A program made the translations under genes and the position numbers. Below the pieces are notes generated by a model, which was not told the origin of the DNA, made no database searches, and saw only the letters and a list, made by a program, of their open reading frames with translations. Below are positions 1-14,720 of a stretch of 64,000 bases of DNA, piece after piece. How positions within the stretch are numbered: the stretch's first letter is position 1; each line of letters opens with the position of its first letter. Source of the stretch: Pempheris klunzingeri (lineage: Eukaryota; Chordata; Actinopteri; Acropomatiformes; Pempheridae); the NCBI RefSeq assembly GCF_042242105.1, contig NC_092019.1, positions 19,210,828 to 19,274,827 on the forward strand, given 5' to 3'.

Positions 1-2089
1 CGTGCGAAAAGCTGAACAAATATTACTAGTTTCACATCCCCCAACATTGAGCTACGACGAAGAGAAAAGAAAAAAAAAAAAAAAAAAAAAACGCCTTGTA
101 GGTGAACTGTGAAAACAGCAACACAGACTGTACATTTTGTCTGTCCTGCATGGAGCACTTTAATGTTCCTGGTCTTAGTCTGTTTATTCGTGATGATGTC
201 ACCTTATAGGACTGCTTTGAAACCTGTATTCACACCACATCGAGTAGTATTCCAGATGCATACACCTGTAAATACAGTCTGAAAACGTCATCGACTGTGC
301 GGACATTTTTAGGGAGGGTGTCGTGCTCGGTCAACGTGATTTAACATTGAATCACTGAAGTCGCTAAGTCATGTAAGAGTGTCATTGAAACTGAGTTTAC
401 CACCAGCTTCCTGTAACTCAGAAAGTGAAAAAAAAAACAAACCTGAGAGAGCGCACACCACTTTTATCTTGACCACTCATTGATTTCTGATTCATAAAAA
501 CGGTGGTCCTCGAATAATAGTCCACAGATTTATCAATGGCAATCTCGCTGTAATTGAGTATTTAAAGGTGTTAGGACTGTGGTGTGTAACTTGTGAGAGT
601 GTAGTCAGAGGTGTAACTTAGTCTGTGAAACAGAATGATACTTGAACTAGAGTACTAGCCGTTATTTCTGATTATGTGTCTGGTTTATATTAGGCATGTC
701 TGCCATTTTGTCTGCTGTTGCCTCTTGTTATGGTTGCCATGACTTGACTGAATAGACGGAGGGTGACTCGGCTAACGGACAGGGCCGCTGATACCGTATC
801 GCTGCTTCAACCTTGTGTATATTGACATACAATTACAGGACTGAGACACGCACGTGAGAGGACTTGAGGAAAAGAGATTATGTATGCATGACAGACAACA
901 GCACAGCTTTTAGGCTACTCAGAGCGATCTGGTTAAGAGCACATCACTGAAGCACTGTTCAAATGCATTTTAATGGTGTCAAATGACAATTCTGAATACG
1001 CTGTACATATACACTTTTTGCCAAAATAATAAAAAAAAGTATGGTTTTATTAGAGGCCTTGTCTGGGAATGCTTTTTTTTTTTTGTCTACAATGTTTGTG
1101 TTCCACGTAGGATATGTATTCAAATGTGTCAAATCTAATATCTGCAAATTATTTTAAGAATCTGTTCTCCTTAGAAGAGTAAAGTAAAACACCACAGGGG
1201 CAGACTCCAGGCTTGTCACAGTCTGATGTAGGCGAGCCTAATTATTATTACATTTCACAGTCTTGCTGCCAGTAACGTGCTCTGTGACTGCTGAGTCACA
1301 ACAAACTGTGCCTGCCTGTGCTCGCTCTCCACTTAGGGTCTAAATTTGTAAAATGGCTTTCAGCCTAATCGCTGCCAGTATTTCAAAGGAAAAAATTCAA
1401 TTCACTTCACTTCCATTACTCGAACAATTTCTGCACTTCGGTTCAGGTAATGATGAAGTGATAAGGTATTTTATGCACTAACACCTTTTGATCTGTCTAC
1501 ATCTGCATACAGCATAATAGACCTTAATCATCGCAGGCATCGACTCGTCAGAGTGTTTCTGAAGTGTTGAGCACATTAAAGACTTTTTCAGTACCACACA
1601 GAGTGCAATCTTATACCATTTTGTCACTTTGTCACTGTCATAACAGTGAAAGAAAACCAGTGGGGATGATAAGTGCTGCAATAATGTATTAATTACAGGA
1701 ATTCATTGACTTATATCACAATTGTTAGCACATCCCAGCTGTATATAACAATAATTCCTAGTAATTTAAGTAATCAATTAACATGGCATGGGCTTAAATA
1801 AGTAGCAGATATTGATGGATGGATTAACCAATTAAAAATGGTTAATTTAAATCTTTGCTAATGATGCTGACAGACACTCCACAGAAGGATTTAACAGCCC
1901 CCTGCCGGTACGGTCTCACTTGTAAGTTTATACGTGCTCAAGACAGCCTGCAGCCGCACACAATAGAGCCTTTTGTTACCATTTCACCTGTTTTCATTGT
2001 TAGAAATGGTATGTAGAACTTGAGGGGGGTTAATCACCATACCACCGGCTAATTCATGTGCAGTTGCACTAAAGAACTTTCAGCTGTGT
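1..2089. other. Left-edge intergenic DNA, no gene seen
   Basis: AT-rich non-coding DNA with short A-tracts (for example around 71-90 and 1073-1084). Open frames are short and none shows a recognisable domain or a set of consistent splice sites. The left neighbour gene is outside the window. Confidence 0.6.
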
Positions 2090-3434
2090 TCAACAATTCA
2101 AAGAAGAACAAATGAAATAGCTCAGCACAACTAATCCTAATCTCCAAAGTCAACACAAAATGCCACTTTTAATGACTACTGCAGTCTCAAAATTATTCTG
2201 CCCCCTCTTGAAAAGCCTCTTCAGTACTTAGTAGAGCACCCTTTTGCTGTTAAGACCTGATGCACAACCAGACACCAGGTTCTGACAGCGTTCCTGAGGA
2301 ATCTTAACCCATTACTCATTAGCAATATCCTCCAATATTCTGGGGTTTCTGTGCTGCAACCGCCTTCTTCAAATTTTTGATTTGAGATTTTCTATGGGAT
2401 TCAAGTCAGGTGACTGTGACGGCCACTCTAGTATCTTCCTGGACTTTTTCTGAAGCCAAGCCATGGTGGACTTTGAGGTATGTTCATCGTCCTGTTGGAA
2501 GGTCCAATGGCGTCCAAGCTTCAGCCTCCTCACAGACTGATTTCCTCATACATGATTGAATCCATCTTTCCCTCCAAACGCTGCAGGTCTCCAGTGCCAG
2601 AAGAAGCACAGCAGAGCATCACAGAGCCACCACCATGCTTCACTGTAGGCAGAGCGTTCTCTTCACATATGCCTCATTCCTCCTCCTCCTCCTCCTCCAG
2701 ACATACCGCTGATCCACAGACCTGAAAAGTTCCGGTTTTGTTTCAAAGCTCCACAGGACAGAATCCAAGAACCTCTGTGGCTGGTTTAGAACATATTGTC
2801 TTGTGCTTTTGGGTCAGTAGTGGTGAACGTCTTGGAGTTCAGTCACGGAGGCCTTCAGCGTTTAGTTTGCTCCTTACTGTAGAAATTGAAACCTCAGTGC
2901 CTGCAGCCTCCAAGTCTTGCTGCAGGTTTTTGGCCACCTGCCTCCTCAGAAATCTGGTGGCAGCTGTTGATATCTTCCCCTTTCTGCCACATCCAGGTAA
3001 TGTAGTCAGTGTTCATTTAGCTCTGAACTGGCAAACTATGCTTCCAACAGTATCTCCGGGAACATTAAGTGCCTTTGCCATCTTTTTGCATCATTTTCCT
3101 TGTTTGTGCACGGCAATGATCTCCTCTCTTAACTTTATGAACATTTCTTTTGGCTCACCCATATTTCTAACATGCAACCAAACATCACTGTGAACAAACC
3201 TTTAGCCAGTCTGTGTCTTTCATGTGTTCTATCTCAAACACACCTGATGCCACTAATGAGGCCCTTGCTTAGTTGTATCAGGTGTGTTTGAGACGACACC
3301 TTGATTTATGAGTCTGTTCAGGGGGTTGAATTATTTAGGACTGCAGTCGTCATTAAAAGTGCCATTTTGTGTTGAATTTGGAGAAACCACCTGTAATATT
3401 AGTTGTGTTGAGCTACTTGTTCTTTGTTCTTCAA
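2090..3434 (-). mobile_element. Degenerate Tc1-like DNA transposon
   Basis: A Tc1/mariner element of about 1.35 kb with imperfect terminal inverted repeats. The left end near 2090-2210 and the inverted right end near 3320-3434 share blocks such as CACAAAATG(C/G)CACTTTTAATGAC. The minus strand carries the C-terminal part of a transposase: near 2500-2380 it reads [18 protein letters not shown], later [15 protein letters not shown]. These are the second Asp and the Glu of a DD34E catalytic triad. Further upstream the frame is broken by several stops, so no active enzyme is made. A hairpin at about 3228-3300 (arms around CAAACACACCTGAT and ATCAGGTGTGTTTG) lies inside it. Plus-strand open frames at 2480-3193 are antisense to this transposase. 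The exact ends are approximate. Confidence 0.88.
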
Positions 3435-3602
3435 TTGTGCTTGTTTGAGTTGTTCAATGAAAACATTTTTCCTTAGGATATTCATTGCTGGAGCCTTTCC
3501 CCCCCCTTTTGTGTGCTGCTGTTGTATTAGCCAAACCTCCCTTGGTGAACACCTGCTGCTCAAAGAAATAAAAGTGAAAATCTGTTACTGTTATAAACAA
3601 TA

Positions 3603-3608
3603 TTTATT
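3603..3608 (-). terminator. Candidate polyadenylation signal of mrpl17
   Basis: The minus strand reads AATAAA about 200 nt beyond the mrpl17 stop codon. The stretch between the Tc1-like element and the stop (3435-3809) shows no other gene and is best read as the mrpl17 3' untranslated region plus spacer. Assignment is by position and hexamer only. Confidence 0.45.
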
Positions 3609-3809
3609 ATTAGATAATCAATCATAATTGTCCTTTTACAGAAATGCTCTTCACTTCAGGTGACTCTGGAGCAGGAACATGAAGACATGCGTTAGTCCCT
3701 ATAAGCCGCGATCTGCATCATCTGCAAGCGACTCTTCAGAAGCATTTCAGCACCCAAGCATCAAGCCTCAGCGCCCGCCATCACTGATCCAACAGCAGGG
3801 TGGTTTTAA

Positions 3810-6170
3810 TCAAGCTTTTGCCGGTAACTGTTGTGCCCGCTCCTCTCTGTAGCCTTTGAGCAGCTGGTTGATGAGAGTCAGTTCATTCTCCTTTTTCACA
3901 GGATAGAGAGGAGGGAAGGGGTTGCCTTTGTACTCCAGGACGGCCATCTTAGCTCGGTCCAGGTTCTGTCTGTTGGGGATGTGGGCCATCCGTGTGTAGC
4001 CTTTTGGCTGGGTCTCAAACCGTGGAGCCAGGACCTTGAAGAGCTTTGGGACCAGATCCTTTTCCTGCAGAGAGGAAGCACACTTGAACTAAACAATGAC
4101 TTCACAGTAACTGTTTCTTTTGTTTATGTTCAGAGAGACACATGTTGTAACTTGACGCAGTTGTGACGAGCTGCAGACACGTACCGTCAGCCAAAAACTA
4201 GCCATTTTCATTGCCTTCTCATCGGTGTCTCCCTTTTTGGCAAAGTCAATCAGCTGGTGAAAAACAAAACATGAAAGCACATTAAGTCAGAGCCACTGAG
4301 TGTGGAAGAACGGCAAATTAAAATCTGAGTGTTTTGCATAGTAGACCAGTGCACCCATGTAAAGTGTGAAACTGTGGGACTGTATTTGGACAGAGAAAAA
4401 ACACCGGGCTGCCTCGGGTGCAGTGATCGTCTCATTAGGTTCAGGGACCCGACAGCGTCCTACAGGAGGACTCAGGGGTTCTGCAGCAATACTTCCGCTT
4501 CCCTCCCATTAGCAGTTTGCACAGTGCAAACATTTATAACAGTAACTAAAGCGATCACAAGCATGGAGGCTGTTACAGCTGCATATTGATGTCCACGGTT
4601 GTTTAATGAGATAAGATGCTTGAGTGTCCACCTAAATTTCCCCATATGAAGTATTCTGATTGGACTACAGGACAAAGTCTGTCTACAAAGCAATGGTGGA
4701 TCACATGATTAAATTAATATTGAGCCGCACTACATAAAGTACTATAATTTAACTGACTCACAATAAGACTTTTGACACACACACATATACACTACTCACA
4801 AAAAGTTAGGGATATTCGACTTTCAGGTGAAATATATGGAAAAAGTGAATGCTACAGTGATATTATATAATGAAAGTAGGGCATTTAAGTAGAAGCATGC
4901 AATGGTAATTTTATTCATCTTAAACAATTTATTGAAAGAAAAGCTAACAACAGTGGTGGGTATACCACAACAAAAAATGTTCAGTGTCTCAATAAATTGG
5001 GATGTGGCCAAAGGACGTCCACTCCTCTCCTTTCTGTGACTCTTCCAGTCTCTCTGTATCACTGTTACAACCTCCTGATGACACTCTGTGACCCTCTAAG
5101 CTCAGTAAAAAACTTCCATCTGAGGACTTCCTGTTTGAAGCCTCCAGTGTTGAGGTGCTGCTGATCAATTGTTAGGTGTCGTCTTGGTCTCATGATGTCA
5201 GAATGTGAACAGCATGATGAGGAGGACTGTTTAAATACCAATTCTAACTGAAGCAGGAAATGTATTGGTCGATTCAAGGATCAAACCTGTTGTGAATGTT
5301 GCTGTTAAGCTTCTTGTTAGAGAACAGCAACTGGTGCAAAAAGTACTGAAACACTGAACAGTTGGACATGTGCATTCAAAGGTTTAGAGGTCACATTAAG
5401 TTCACCTGGAAAGGTTAGAATGCATTTTAGGTTCATCCTGAAATTTCACCTGAAAGCCGAATATCCCTAACTTTTGTGAGTAGTGTATATGCATATATGT
5501 ATGCAAAAAACAGATTTCATTCTACTCTTTTAAATCATTGTGGTATTATACGGATTCATGTATCAATGTATAATTTTGAGATTTCTACAAATTATTTGCA
5601 ACTATTTTGACTGCTGACAAAGTATGTGACGGGCTGTGTTGCATGTTGTAATTAGTATATGTTTTAATCACTAGACTGTAGCAGCAGTACTTTGATACTG
5701 GAGTAAATGTGTTGTAGATATAAAATGCTAATGTGTGTGTATGTAATTACAGAGTTCACATCAAAATATGGCAGTTTTTTAACATTAAATCATACCAGAG
5801 TTTTGTTGGAGTGATGATGGTGAGATACTGTCCAGACTGAACTGTGTTTTTACCATTAAAGCAACAACATTTCCGGATGAAAGACGTAGTTAGTGTAACT
5901 TTTGTACTGTGTTTATTTGGCTAATTAGAGCTGGTCAAACACTGTACCAGCCTTGTTAGCTAATGTTAGCTAGCAGCATCTCCGGCTCCTCGGTACCTTT
6001 TCGGCGTAGAAACGGACTTCATCCGCGCGGGCCCTCGTGGTTTCTATCCTCTCGTGCCGGACCAGTCCTGTCAAAATGTTCCGCAGCATGTCGATTCGGG
6101 ACTCTGGACCCAGACCCAACTTCCGGGCCACCCGGCCGTGGGAGATCAACATTTGCAACGTGAGGCGCAT
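3810..6170 (-). CDS. mrpl17: Mitochondrial large ribosomal subunit protein bL17m (MRPL17)
   Basis: A structural protein of the mitochondrial ribosome large subunit, nuclear-encoded and imported into the matrix. Three coding exons: 5997-6170 (58 codons, ATG at 6170, ends FYAEK), 4185-4253 ([23 protein letters not shown]) and 3810-4064 ([16 protein letters not shown] to stop TGA). All introns are phase 0 with GT-AG ends; the donor after exon 1 is AAG|GTACCG. The product is 165 aa, close to the roughly 175 aa of mammalian MRPL17. The L17 core is clear: [60 protein letters not shown]. No typical bacterial-type start or operon; the first residues [13 protein letters not shown] match the family start. 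Intron 1 (4254-5996) holds a 696-bp TA-flanked transposon remnant. The upstream neighbour is trypsin gene A, same strand, about 590 bp away. Confidence 0.96.
4790..5485. mobile_element. Non-autonomous Tc1/mariner-type element in mrpl17 intron 1
   Basis: A 696-bp element whose two ends are inverted copies: left end CACTACTCACAAAAAGTTAG at 4790, right end CTAACTTTTGTGAGTAGTG finishing at 5485. Homology of the arms extends about 40 bp inward (GGATATTCG, TTCAGGTGAAAT). Each end is flanked by TA (4788-4789 and 5486-5487), the target duplication of this superfamily. The interior has only fragments of open frame, so it is probably an internally deleted copy that needs a transposase supplied from elsewhere. 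Confidence 0.9.
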
Positions 6171-6757
6171 CTTGTCCGGTTAGATTCGCCGCGACAAACA
6201 AACGGGAAAGCAGAGCACGTTCACGGACAAAGTGAAGCGGGTGAGCTCCTCAAGCCGCCCGCTGACTGGATGTTAGAGAAGTTAACTCGGTGTGAGGACA
6301 GATCCTGAGGTCAGTTCAGTTAATGCTGAACCTGCTGGGTTTGACATTGGTGGTGCGTCGTCAAATTAGTCCGACTTGGTCATCGTACTGCCGAGCGACA
6401 GTTCCGCCCAAACTCACTGCAACTAGTGTTTCCCAATTTCTGCAGATCTACATCTTTCTGGACCATTTCAATACTATATAACATGCTTTTCAATTATAAT
6501 ACTTAAAACGCATGTAATATAATTTATATATATATATATATAAACATATATGACAAGTAAAAAATAAGTAATATTAACTAACATGTACGTTCTTATTCCC
6601 TCGTTGCATGTGCTGTGTAGATTGGCCAGGTAGACCAGAAAGAAAGAGAAAAACAGAGGTGTTACACTTTTATTTTATTTCAGTCGCCATTACAGCAGGC
6701 CAGAGTTTCATTTTGCAGTATAGAAACAGCTGCTGCAGAGGTAGAATCGGACTGAAC
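6171..6757. other. Spacer between mrpl17 and trypsin A with a (TA)n tract
   Basis: Contains the mrpl17 5' side, a (TA)n microsatellite at about 6524-6542, and the 3' untranslated region of trypsin A. No further gene is visible. Confidence 0.6.
6669..6679 (-). terminator. Overlapping AATAAA signals of trypsin A
   Basis: On the minus strand two overlapping AATAAA hexamers occur about 80 nt after the trypsin A stop codon, a normal distance for a short trypsin 3' untranslated region. Confidence 0.75.
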
Positions 6758-8146
<1,389 letters not shown>

Positions 8147-8186
8147 GACTGGTTGATGTAGAAATGTTCCTGTGTCCATTCCGGCC

Positions 8187-8193
8187 TTTTATT
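8187..8193 (-). promoter_or_regulatory. Possible TATA-like box of trypsin A
   Basis: The minus strand reads AATAAAAGG about 41-47 bp upstream of the ATG at 8146, the same spacing as the clearer TATA boxes of genes B and C. It is a weak match. Confidence 0.4.
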
Positions 8194-9866
8194 CATTGCA
8201 TTAATTTATGCCAGCTGCCCAGACACACCCCTGGTGCTGCTAACCAATTAAAACCCTCAAAGTGTGCCAGTGGATAAACTTTACTTTACATAATATTATT
8301 TTGCCAGAAAGGGACTCCATAGTCTTAATGGAACTCTGGTTTAAGGATTTTGTTCAGTTCTGTCACAAAAATAATGTTCCTTTTGTTTGATCTGTTTTTG
8401 CATTGGCCTGGTGTGAGTACAGACCAGTGTGTATTGATCAGGCTGTAATCAACATCCTGACCTTCACTCCCCAGACGTAGTGGCAGGTGGAGCCGCTCTC
8501 ACAGACTCACTCACTGACTGGCTCTGGCCTTTGCAAATGAAAACTGCAGGGAAAGCTCTTTTATACAGAGCAACTACTTTATCTTTGTTTAATTCAGCGC
8601 AATTCTCTTCAGTTATTTTAATGTGTCAAGTCATGGGAACAATATTGCCAAAGTTTGATGTGAGGTAAGGAGTAAAGAAGATTTCTTAGGACTTCTTAGG
8701 AAGGTACCTTCAACAAGTCCAGTGAATAACTATGACCTGGATGACTGAGAATCTTCACAGAAGCAAAGATGCTAAATACATTAACTAATAAAATAATTCA
8801 AGCAAATGCATTCAAGTACAACAAACAAATGGATGTTACTACTGGAAATAATAAAAAGTAAAATACTGTTAAATCAAAAATGGCATCAGATTCATGTGAT
8901 ACATCAGGTAACAAGCCACAGTAATAGTCAGTGAACACAACACACTGATGCAGCATTATTTGTCACATTCATTGGATTGTTCTCACTGATTTGGGCTCAA
9001 TCACATTTTGTGCCATTGATGATGACGATGATGCCATGCATCCAAATTCAATTTCCACACTACTTATTTTAAAGGTTTAGAAGCTTTATGGGTTTTCCGC
9101 TACTTAATAGTCTCTCACAAGAGCTCTTTCGTGTCTCTGCAGGTGTTGTTGTGTGCTCTCTTGATAACACTCTCGAGGTATTGGGCTGTTTGCAGACATG
9201 ATTATATTTGGTCAGTCTGGTCGAAGTTAATTAAAAACCAAGTCATAAATTATTATGCTTTTAAAATTAGGATGCATCATAAAAGAAAACATAAACAATA
9301 CTCAAAAGCAGTGCAAACATTTAGCCCCACTTCTCCCCCTCAACCCATATTATATTATATATATTATACCATAATGATATCATAATAACATAAAGGATGT
9401 TGACATTTAGATCCTGGTACTTCAGGTGATTTTCCATTCAGAGTTCTATACACATGAGAATTTTTAAACCATCTTTAACACTACCTGAAGCATTTTAAGC
9501 ATTAAAGACACACAATGTATCACTGAAAGGATTAACTTTATAGTTATAGTCATAGTTTTTTTGTGCAGGATTAAACTGTGCCTCTGAACAAATTATTCTT
9601 GGTGTGGTAAATGTGGAATCAGCACATTGCATGATATTATGGCTTATTTCTACTGTAAAAACTTTTAACTTTTTATTTAAATTGTCTACAGCAGATAAGG
9701 GATACCCAGTATTTCCCTTATTTCTGCCCTCAAACAGCGATAAACTCTTCAACATTTCTGTGAAATATCACAGCATGGTTATAAGTATTGTGATGACAAT
9801 ACCATAATGTAGGAAGACACAGGCAAAAAATGAGAGTGAAATCATGTGGAAGTCAAGGTGTAAGAC

Positions 9867-9872
9867 TTTATT
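9867..9872 (-). terminator. Polyadenylation signal of trypsin B
   Basis: AATAAA on the minus strand, about 107 nt past the stop of gene B. The same hexamer and flanks occur in gene C at 17830-17835, as part of the inverted duplication. Confidence 0.85.
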
Positions 9873-9978
9873 GAGTCAGATGGAAATTGCTGCACATTGT
9901 TTGAATCTCAACAACAACGCTGTTGTTAGAGTGATGGCAGAAAGGCAGCGGAGAAGGATGGTGGTCGCAGGATCAGAC

Positions 9979-11619
<1,641 letters not shown>

Positions 11620-11662
11620 GATTGCTGTGTGATCCTGTGGATGAGAGGACCTGCAGCTCTGC

Positions 11663-11669
11663 TTTTTAT
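11663..11669 (-). promoter_or_regulatory. TATA box of trypsin B
   Basis: The minus strand reads GGATAAAAAGC, 44-50 bp upstream of the ATG. A CCAAT motif on the same strand (TGACCAATGAGG, about 11707-11718) lies roughly 40 bp further upstream. Confidence 0.65.
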
Positions 11670-11751
11670 CCGCGGTCAGGAGAGCTGCCCTGCTCTCGGG
11701 CTGTCCTCATTGGTCAGCGAGGAGCCAATCTCTGTGGCACGATGTTGAAGT

Positions 11752-11767
11752 CAGGTGATTCATTTCC
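11752..11767. promoter_or_regulatory. Possible PTF1-like bipartite site upstream of trypsin B
   Basis: An E-box CAGGTG followed five bases later by TTTCC. This resembles the bipartite E-box/TC-box that the acinar factor PTF1 binds in exocrine pancreas promoters. It lies about 133-148 bp upstream of the gene B ATG. Assignment is motif similarity only; an equivalent was not seen near gene C. Confidence 0.3.
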
Positions 11768-13420
11768 AGAATTACGATTGAAAAAAACACTTTTCGTTAT
11801 GGAAGTAAGGATGACTCTTGTCAGCAAAGATGGGAAATCATGAGGGAAAGTTTGAATATGGATCATTTGTCCTTATTTTTTATGTATTCATTCATTTATT
11901 AATGACTGTATTCAATACAACAACTAGAATTAACATTAATATACTATAGACAGTCTGTTTTTTTTTTTTAATAAATGATAATCTCTAATATATGTTTTAT
12001 TGCTATTAAGCAGCATATGGAGTTTGACTTAGCACCACTTTGTCCAGCATTTTTCACAATGAGTACTTAGTTTGTTCACAACTTTATTCTTATTTAGAGA
12101 TTTGAATGTTTTTCAGGAGGATATTTTATTTTGGTTAAGGTTTGAATCCACTGTCTATGTGCTCAAAGTTGCTGGTCAGATTACACAGGTACACAAGTCA
12201 CCTCTATATTTAGATGTGCGTGAACACGGTATCTCACAGCAGTGTGTTTCTCAGCACCTGTTACCTCAGGTCAAAAAATCTTTTACACGGCAGTTTTCAA
12301 CAAATAGGGTGAAAACAGGAACAAGTCCTCTGCTTAAGTAAAAGTAGTGATACCACAATTTATAATATATATTATATTACAAATAACAGTGCTGTAATTA
12401 AAATTCTACTTGAGTAACAGTACTAAAGTATTACGTGGAAAATGTACTTTAAGCACCAAAATCAAATGTACTCATTTTGCAGAATAAATGTTAGATTACA
12501 GAGCGCCCTGGATCCAGAAATCTTTAGAGCAAAAGTCAGTTTTATTGTAGGACAAGTCACACTTTTATCCTTCTTATTAGTACATGGTGACCTCATCTAG
12601 ATCCAGTAGACCCTTTGCACAACTCCAACCTGAGAAGGTCGCATCAGCCATACACCTGTGTGGATATGTATGGCCTTTAATCAATAAAAGTGAACCATCA
12701 TTTATAAATCAATTTTGTATCTGAAATATACTCATGTATATAATTAAAAAAGCAGAGGAAAGTTAAGAGTTAGATTTGTGCCATCAGTGCAGAATAACAT
12801 GAACAAATAATGCATATGAGTGGCACAGCAACAAAAGCAAAATAAGTATATAAATAAAAATGAGTATAGACACAAAAAGTGACTTAAAAGACAATCTGGA
12901 CTCTGAGACCCTCAGGCAAGTTGTTTAATGGAACAGATATCATTTAAAATAATGATTTTTTTTCTCTCTCTCACTCCACACTGGACCTACAATACTTACC
13001 CAAATAGAAAAAGAAAATCTACTTAATCAATTTTGATAGTCTCACATTTATAAGTTATACTGCACCCCTGTTCTGCTGGTGTCAGGCTGATTTATCTATA
13101 CTGATACAAGAGATGGTGAAGTGGTTTAGAAATAATAATGGTCTTTATAAAAAAACTTGTTGGATGTCTGTGTCCTAACTAATGAATAAAACAGAAAAAA
13201 ATGTTTTATTTCATTCATTCTATTTGTATTTTTTGTTCAAATTTGTATTAACAATAACGGCCTGCAGATAACATCTATTCATTGTCTAAATTAGTCATTT
13301 TTGTTAGATTTGCATTGATGGATATTTTTAATAGAAATGGAACAATAATTGCACAGAAGAGCCCATGATTCATTTCCAGCACTAATGTTAGGTTGTCTGT
13401 GTGGAGGTTCAATGTTGGAG

Positions 13421-14720
13421 TTAATTGGTGGCCATCAAGCTGTGCAGCCGCTCACTCTGCACACAGACCTGAAAATGGAAAGGCATTAGTCAGTTTGTTG
13501 CAATTTAACTACATCAAAGGGGGTGATAGTTCGAGGTTTAGTTTATGTAATGAAATATTACCTTGGCGTAGACGCCGGGCTGCTCTCAGCACACCCGTAG
13601 CCCCAGGACACAACACCCCCACCCTGCAGCTCACTGATGCACACAATGGGGCCACCAGAGTCACCCTGAGCGAGAGACAGAATTATTCTTCATGTATTGT
13701 AAACCTTTGCAGCATTGTACATAAGTATGGCATGTCATGGTGATAAAGAGTTTGAATAAGAGAGGAGTGAAAGTAATGTAGTAGAATTTGAATATAAAAT
13801 CAGAGACACACACCTGGCAGGAGTCCTTGCCTCCCTCCAGGTATCCAGTTGTCGATCATGCCAGGGTAGGAACTGTCACAGTCACAATCAGACAGGATGG
13901 GGATCTCCAGACACTGCAGCCTGTTCCTGTCAGCAGCAGAAAACAAATGGGAAGTATGCAGTAGGAATGGGTTGTTAGGGATTGTGGGCAAATTCTTTTT
14001 ATATGTGAATTTGGACAGAGTTTCGGAAATCTTAGTTTGTGTCAAATAACTGTTCTCTGCTTACTGGAGCTCATGGTGTTGACCCAGCCAGAGACTGTGC
14101 ACATGGTGCCAGCGGGGGGCACAGCTGGTGGGTAGAGCCACAGGCTGCACATACTGGGTGAGGGTGGCAGCAACATGATGTCATTCTCAAGGGTATAGCT
14201 GTTGAAGTAGGGGGTGTTGGATGACACGGGTAGCACTAATGAACTGCTCGCTACCCTCAGTGATTCCGAAATGGTGCTCTCTCATTCGCACCTCATTGTG
14301 ACTGAAAGAGATAACAGGTGGTGGAAGATGCCAAAAGGTGGATGCTTTTTTTTTTTTTATGTCTTGATGTTTTTTCCCTCATCAGATGGATAAGTGAGGT
14401 CTGAACATATCTAGAGTGCAGCAGACACAACCCAGTGGTCGTTGACCAGGGAGCCGCCACAGAAGTGGTAGCCAGAGTTCAGAGACACCTGATGGGGCCA
14501 AGAATGAGGCGTGCACTCATACCCACCGACGATCTTGTCTTTCTCCGTGGCAACTAAAAACAGATGTAAGACAGACAGCCAGACATAGTTATAGTAGGAG
14601 TTTGCTTCAGTATAGTAAATATACAAAAGCACACATTGCATGAAAGGAGTCCTGCTCTTCAAGTACTATATCACACTCACAAGCAGCTCCAATGAGCAGA
14701 ACAAAGACCAGAGACCTCAT
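13421..14720 (-). pseudogene. Trypsinogen pseudogene (D), catalytic His lost
   Basis: The remnant follows the six-exon plan of genes A-C. Exon 1 at 14681-14720 still encodes MRSLVFVLLIGAA. Exon 2 (from 14553 down to about 14414) reads [13 protein letters not shown] and on to NDHWVVSAA, then is cut off where the HCYKS block should follow, so His57 and the normal donor are missing. Exon 3 (about 14301-14067) lacks the segment IKLSKP and has an extra C in the CCCCCC run near 14115. Exon 4 (about 13937-13815) lacks the TDAMFCAGY part. Exon 5 (about 13670-13560) has an insertion in LQGVV and a deletion before the end. Exon 6 (13421-13468) still reads VCVQSERLHSLMATN-stop. Several independent lesions mean no trypsin is made. 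Its exon 1 donor (GTGAGTGTGA) matches that of gene B. Confidence 0.9.

Larger units (their letters stand above)
8147..9978. other. Intergenic DNA between trypsins A and B
   Basis: Contains the gene A promoter side (8147 to about 8250) and the gene B 3' end. The rest is AT-rich, with short open frames only and no recognised repeat family. Confidence 0.55.
11620..13420. other. Intergenic DNA between trypsin B and pseudogene D
   Basis: Begins with the gene B promoter; from about 11800 onward it is AT-rich DNA with no coding signal I can support. Short open frames at 11443-11843 and 12072-12341 lack domains or splice context. Confidence 0.55.

Noticed and set aside
2480-3193. Plus-strand open frames of 81 and 151 codons
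   Set aside because: They are antisense to the degenerate Tc1-like transposase.
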